A stretch of DNA of 54,184 bases, taken from an uncultured Bacteroides sp. GTDB taxonomy: Bacteria > Bacteroidota > Bacteroidia > Bacteroidales > Bacteroidaceae. Location: positions 1 through 54,184 of the forward strand of contig UQVZ01000023.1 in NCBI GenBank assembly GCA_900544675.1, given 5' to 3'. The position numbers and the translations under genes were made by a program. Below the pieces are notes generated by a model that saw only the letters and a list, made by a program, of their open reading frames with translations, was not told the DNA's origin and searched no databases. Shown piece by piece: positions 50,934-54,184 of the stretch (its first letter is position 1; each line of letters starts with the position of its first letter).

Positions 50934-53900
50934 TATATTTCTTGAAATTCTCCGCTTGTTCCAAAATCTCCTTGAACACCTCATCGTTTGTTACCGGAGG
51001 ATAGCCATATTCTGCCAAAACCAAAATCAAATCCATTTTTAGTTCCGCCTTTATGTCATCTCGGGTAGACCAGTCCGTATACTTGGACTTATCCGCCACA
51101 ATCTTCTTGATTGCTGCCGCAAGTTTCAAGAGTTTGTCTTCCGGATATTCAAATCCGAATTGCTTGGCTATGGATTTAAGAATGTCATAAAAGGCTTTTT
51201 CTTCATAACTGATGCCCAGATCAAGGAAAGACTTCTTTTCCTTGTTCAATTCCTTCAACAAGTCTGCCATCTGGTTAGCTACTTCCGTCAATACTTCATC
51301 CGCAAAAATGGCACTATCCCGGCGGTCATTGTATTTGTCCACCAACGTATTCAGACGTTTGGAGAAATCCACACCTTTCACTTTGTTCACTTTCTTGAAT
51401 TCCGTGATAACGGTTTTCAGCAAGCGTTCCATCAATTTCACCTTTGTATTGGGCAACTTCAATTTGCCGAGACGTTCCATATATTCCTCGCTCAGTACAT
51501 CCAGATTTTCCTTGTTGCTGCCTATTTGAATAATTTCCTCTACACCTTCCGACTGTATTGCTTCTTCTATCATCTCGCTGACACGGCGGTTCATTTGCGA
51601 AATATCCGGCGTGTCGCCAACGGTCAGTTTATAAATGATGGAGCGTACACCGGTGAAATAATGGATTTCCTCCCGTTCCGCATCACTGATTTCTTCATTG
51701 TTGCTGCACAAGTTAAACGCTGATTTCAACTTTTTGGCATGTCCCATAAACAAGTTTTCCTGTTCTTTGGTGCGTTGCATAAATTCGGCTCCTCTATTCA
51801 AGCAATCCAGTTGCTCCAAGGGCGTACCGGTCGTAAACACAGAGTAGTCAAATCCACTGAACATCCGGCGGATAATATCTAATTCATCTTTCACCATCGT
51901 AACAGACTGCTCGACGCTTTCCACTGAATCCAAATTGGCATCCCCTTGTGCATAGCGCTTTAACGCCACATTCATATTGCTTTTAATGCCAATATAATCC
52001 ACTACCAAACCTTTCTCTTTCCCCGGATAAACACGATTTACCCGCGAAATGGTCTGTACCAAAGTATGCTGCTGCAAAGGTTTGTCAATGTACATTGTAT
52101 CCAGACATTCCACATCAAAGCCCGTTGTCCACATGTCCACTACGATGGCAATCTTAAAGTTCGATTTGGGCTTCTTGAATTCTTCGGCAAAAGTGCGGCG
52201 GTCATCATCTGTTCCCAGCAAGCTGTAAAGTTCCGGTTCATCGTCTTTACTTCGGGTCATTATCAGCTTTATTTTTTCGATAGGGAGTTCCTGGTTCCCA
52301 TACAGAGGACGTGACTCTGCCGCCATCATATAATTACTTTCATGTGCTTCTTCGCCGGGTATCCTTGCCCACTCGGGACGCAAAGCGATAATTTTTTTAT
52401 AAAGGTTGAAAGCGATTGTACGGTTGGAACAGACGAACATAGCCTTGCCTTCCACTGTGCTTCCTTCTTCCACACGTTTCTCATAATGCGCAATGAAATC
52501 TTCCGCCACCGCTTGCAGGCGGTCGGAATCGCCCAAGACGCTTTCCATCTTTGTGACAGCCTTCTTGCTTTCCTCTATCTGGTATTCATTGGCTCCTTCT
52601 TCGGCACATTGCTTGTAATATCGTTCTATTTCCTGTAGTTTCTTGTTGTCGAGCAATACTTTGGCGGCACGTCCTTCATACACGATACGCCGGGTGATAC
52701 CATCCGCTACCGATTCGGTCATCGTATAAGCATCTACCACTTCACCAAACACATCTATCGTGGTGTCAATCGGTGTTCCCGTGAAACCTACGTACGTGGC
52801 ATTAGGCAAGGAATCGTGTAGGTATCTGGCAAAGCCATAGTTGCGTTTCACGCCCTTATCCGTCTGCCTCACTTGCAAGGACAGGTTAGTCTGCGAGCGG
52901 TGCGCTTCATCCGAAATGCAGATGATGTTTGCCCTTTCAGACAAAAGCCGCGCATCTTCCGTAAATTTATGGATGGTGGTCAGGAATACGCCACCGCTGG
53001 TTCGCCCGGCCAAATGTTCGCGTAACTTGTCACGGCTTTCCACTTCCACCACACATTCATCGCCGATGAACTTCTTTGCTGTGCCGAACAACTTGGATAA
53101 TTGGTCGTCCAAATCTGTGCGGTCGGTTATCAGGAGAATCGTAGGACTGGCAAATTTCCGGCTCCGCATCAGCATGCGGGTAAGAAACAGCATTGTGATG
53201 CTCTTGCCGCATCCGGTAGCACCGAAATAAGTGCCGCCCTTTCCATCGCCGCCTTTATGGAGCTTGGAGTGCATGTGTATATTCTCAAACAGTTTATGTG
53301 TGGCAAAGAATTGTGGATAGCGGCAAACTACTTTCTTCTCGTTCTTTGATGAATCGGGGAAGAATACGAAATCTTTTATCACGCTTAGTAATCTCTCTTT
53401 CCGGAACAGACCCTTTATCATTGTCAGCAACGAGTTGATGCCGTCTGTTACCTTATCATCCGCTTCCGCTTTCCGCCAGGCATAGAAGAAGTCGTAAGGA
53501 GCAAACAGGGAGCCATATTTATTGTTCACCCCGTCGCTGATGACCACAAAGGCATTGTATTTGAACAGATCGGGAATATCACGGCGGTAGCGTACGGTGA
53601 GTTGTGTATAGGCGTCCATGATGGTGGTTTCTTCTTTCACCGCACTTTTGAATTCCAATACCACCACGGGTAGCCCGTTTATATACACAATGCCATCGGG
53701 GATACGTTTCTCCGTTCCTTGTATTTCCAACTGATTGACAATGCGGAACAGGTTGTTCCCCTTTCCCTCCTTGCTAAAGTCTATCGGCTCGATAAACAAA
53801 TCGGGCAGGGCCGTGTCTTCACGCTTCAACGAAAAACCCTCGGTCATCAACCAATAGGTATGGCAGTTCTGTTCATACAAGGAGAAGCCCACATTGGCGG

Positions 53901-54105
53901 TCAGCATGGCGAGCACACGCTCCACTTCCAAAGGTGTAATGTCTTCGGCTTTGTATCGGTCGCGTAGGTACAGTCGCATATCGTCCCGAAGCAAGACATC
54001 GCTCACTTCCTTATGGATTTCCTCTCCATTGGTGTATGTGTATCCCTCTTGCTGAAACAACTCCATGATGGAGAGTTCGAGGGCGTGTTCGTTGAAGTGT
54101 GGCAT
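50926..54105 (-). CDS. hsdR: Type I restriction enzyme, R subunit (HsdR)
   Basis: HsdR is the motor and nuclease subunit of a type I restriction-modification complex. The N-terminal nuclease domain has D (IPDGIVYING) and VVVLEFKSA, the PD-(D/E)XK motif near residues 137-152. The SF2 helicase core follows with Walker A GATGCGKSITM (about 293-303), ISDEAHRSQ (motif II, about 393-401), VGFTGTPID and QTISRVNRVYPGKEKG (motif VI). A helical C-terminal region (about 850-1059) contacts the methylase. The length of 1059 aa is normal. hsdM and hsdS are not in the window and are expected upstream, beyond the right edge. The last 79 bases (54106-54184) show no feature. Confidence 0.96.
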   Translation of the reverse strand: MPHFNEHALELSIMELFQQEGYTYTNGEEIHKEVSDVLLRDDMRLYLRDRYKAEDITPLEVERVLAMLTANVGFSLYEQNCHTYWLMTEGFSLKREDTALPDLFIEPIDFSKEGKGNNLFRIVNQLEIQGTEKRIPDGIVYINGLPVVVLEFKSAVKEETTIMDAYTQLTVRYRRDIPDLFKYNAFVVISDGVNNKYGSLFAPYDFFYAWRKAEADDKVTDGINSLLTMIKGLFRKERLLSVIKDFVFFPDSSKNEKKVVCRYPQFFATHKLFENIHMHSKLHKGGDGKGGTYFGATGCGKSITMLFLTRMLMRSRKFASPTILLITDRTDLDDQLSKLFGTAKKFIGDECVVEVESRDKLREHLAGRTSGGVFLTTIHKFTEDARLLSERANIICISDEAHRSQTNLSLQVRQTDKGVKRNYGFARYLHDSLPNATYVGFTGTPIDTTIDVFGEVVDAYTMTESVADGITRRIVYEGRAAKVLLDNKKLQEIERYYKQCAEEGANEYQIEESKKAVTKMESVLGDSDRLQAVAEDFIAHYEKRVEEGSTVEGKAMFVCSNRTIAFNLYKKIIALRPEWARIPGEEAHESNYMMAAESRPLYGNQELPIEKIKLIMTRSKDDEPELYSLLGTDDDRRTFAEEFKKPKSNFKIAIVVDMWTTGFDVECLDTMYIDKPLQQHTLVQTISRVNRVYPGKEKGLVVDYIGIKSNMNVALKRYAQGDANLDSVESVEQSVTMVKDELDIIRRMFSGFDYSVFTTGTPLEQLDCLNRGAEFMQRTKEQENLFMGHAKKLKSAFNLCSNNEEISDAEREEIHYFTGVRSIIYKLTVGDTPDISQMNRRVSEMIEEAIQSEGVEEIIQIGSNKENLDVLSEEYMERLGKLKLPNTKVKLMERLLKTVITEFKKVNKVKGVDFSKRLNTLVDKYNDRRDSAIFADEVLTEVANQMADLLKELNKEKKSFLDLGISYEEKAFYDILKSIAKQFGFEYPEDKLLKLAAAIKKIVADKSKYTDWSTRDDIKAELKMDLILVLAEYGYPPVTNDEVFKEILEQAENFKKYNE

Positions 54106-54184
54106 ACTTATTATTTTTCTATATTGTCACATTACTGTCCACTAAAAATCGCAAATAGTTCTTTGAAATAATTGAATTACAGTT

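Overview
The window looks like a chromosomal segment of a gut Bacteroidaceae bacterium (Bacteroides or Phocaeicola type). The reasons are SusC/SusD pairs and pectin-degrading cassettes, a meso-diaminopimelate dehydrogenase, and many promoters of the Bacteroidetes type (TTTG or TTG about 18-21 nt before TAnnTTTG) instead of -35/-10 boxes. I recognise no rRNA, tRNA or CRISPR array.

Layout. (1) 1-7.5 kb: a small host-glycan type locus with a GH18 endo-beta-N-acetylglucosaminidase, an STN-containing SusC and a SusD. (2) 7.5-8.1 kb: a gene-poor stretch with five copies of a decamer and a possible small minus-strand transcript. (3) 8.1-19.3 kb: housekeeping genes: nrdDG, a CCA-adding-type nucleotidyltransferase, an unknown lipoprotein, a HepT/MntA (type VII) toxin-antitoxin pair, tatAC, sod, ruvA, ddh and lgt. 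(4) 19.3-24.8 kb: a Phd/YefM-RelE-type toxin-antitoxin pair, an intact IS66 element with a perfect 8-bp target duplication, and a CbbX/SpoVK-like AAA+ ATPase whose upstream region was split by the IS. (5) 25.0-26.0 kb: manA. (6) 26.2-41.3 kb: a large pectin cluster without its own SusC/SusD. (7) 41.4-44.8 kb: a TonB-C-domain protein with a Asp-Ser-Leu-rich tail, mscL, a small membrane protein, and an ECF sigma factor with a small membrane partner. (8) 44.9-49.0 kb: etfB-etfA-acyl-CoA dehydrogenase, interrupted by an S23 four-helix-bundle gene lying between inverted arrays of an SD-like octamer. (9) 49.2-54.1 kb: palindromic repeats, an AlbA_2 (Schlafen-like) protein and a type I restriction HsdR whose partners probably lie beyond the right edge.

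How the pectin genes work together (inference from families). Two PL1 lyases and a PL10 cut homogalacturonan. CE8 domains remove methyl groups, and CE12, CE7 and another alpha/beta-hydrolase domain remove esters. GH105 releases the unsaturated uronate. KduI isomerises the resulting 5-keto-4-deoxyuronate, and an MFS hexuronate transporter and/or an orphan PTS galactitol IIC-like protein carry the product. The KduI has a clear signal peptide, which places the isomerisation in the periplasm. Three enzymes are two-domain fusions (GH105-CE8, CE12-CE8, PL10-esterase).

The most unusual items are the S23 element inside the etf operon, the periplasmic KduI plus EIIC-only transporter operon, the matching palindrome arrays near both ends of the window, and the repeat-bearing minus-strand transcript candidate at 7.5-7.9 kb.
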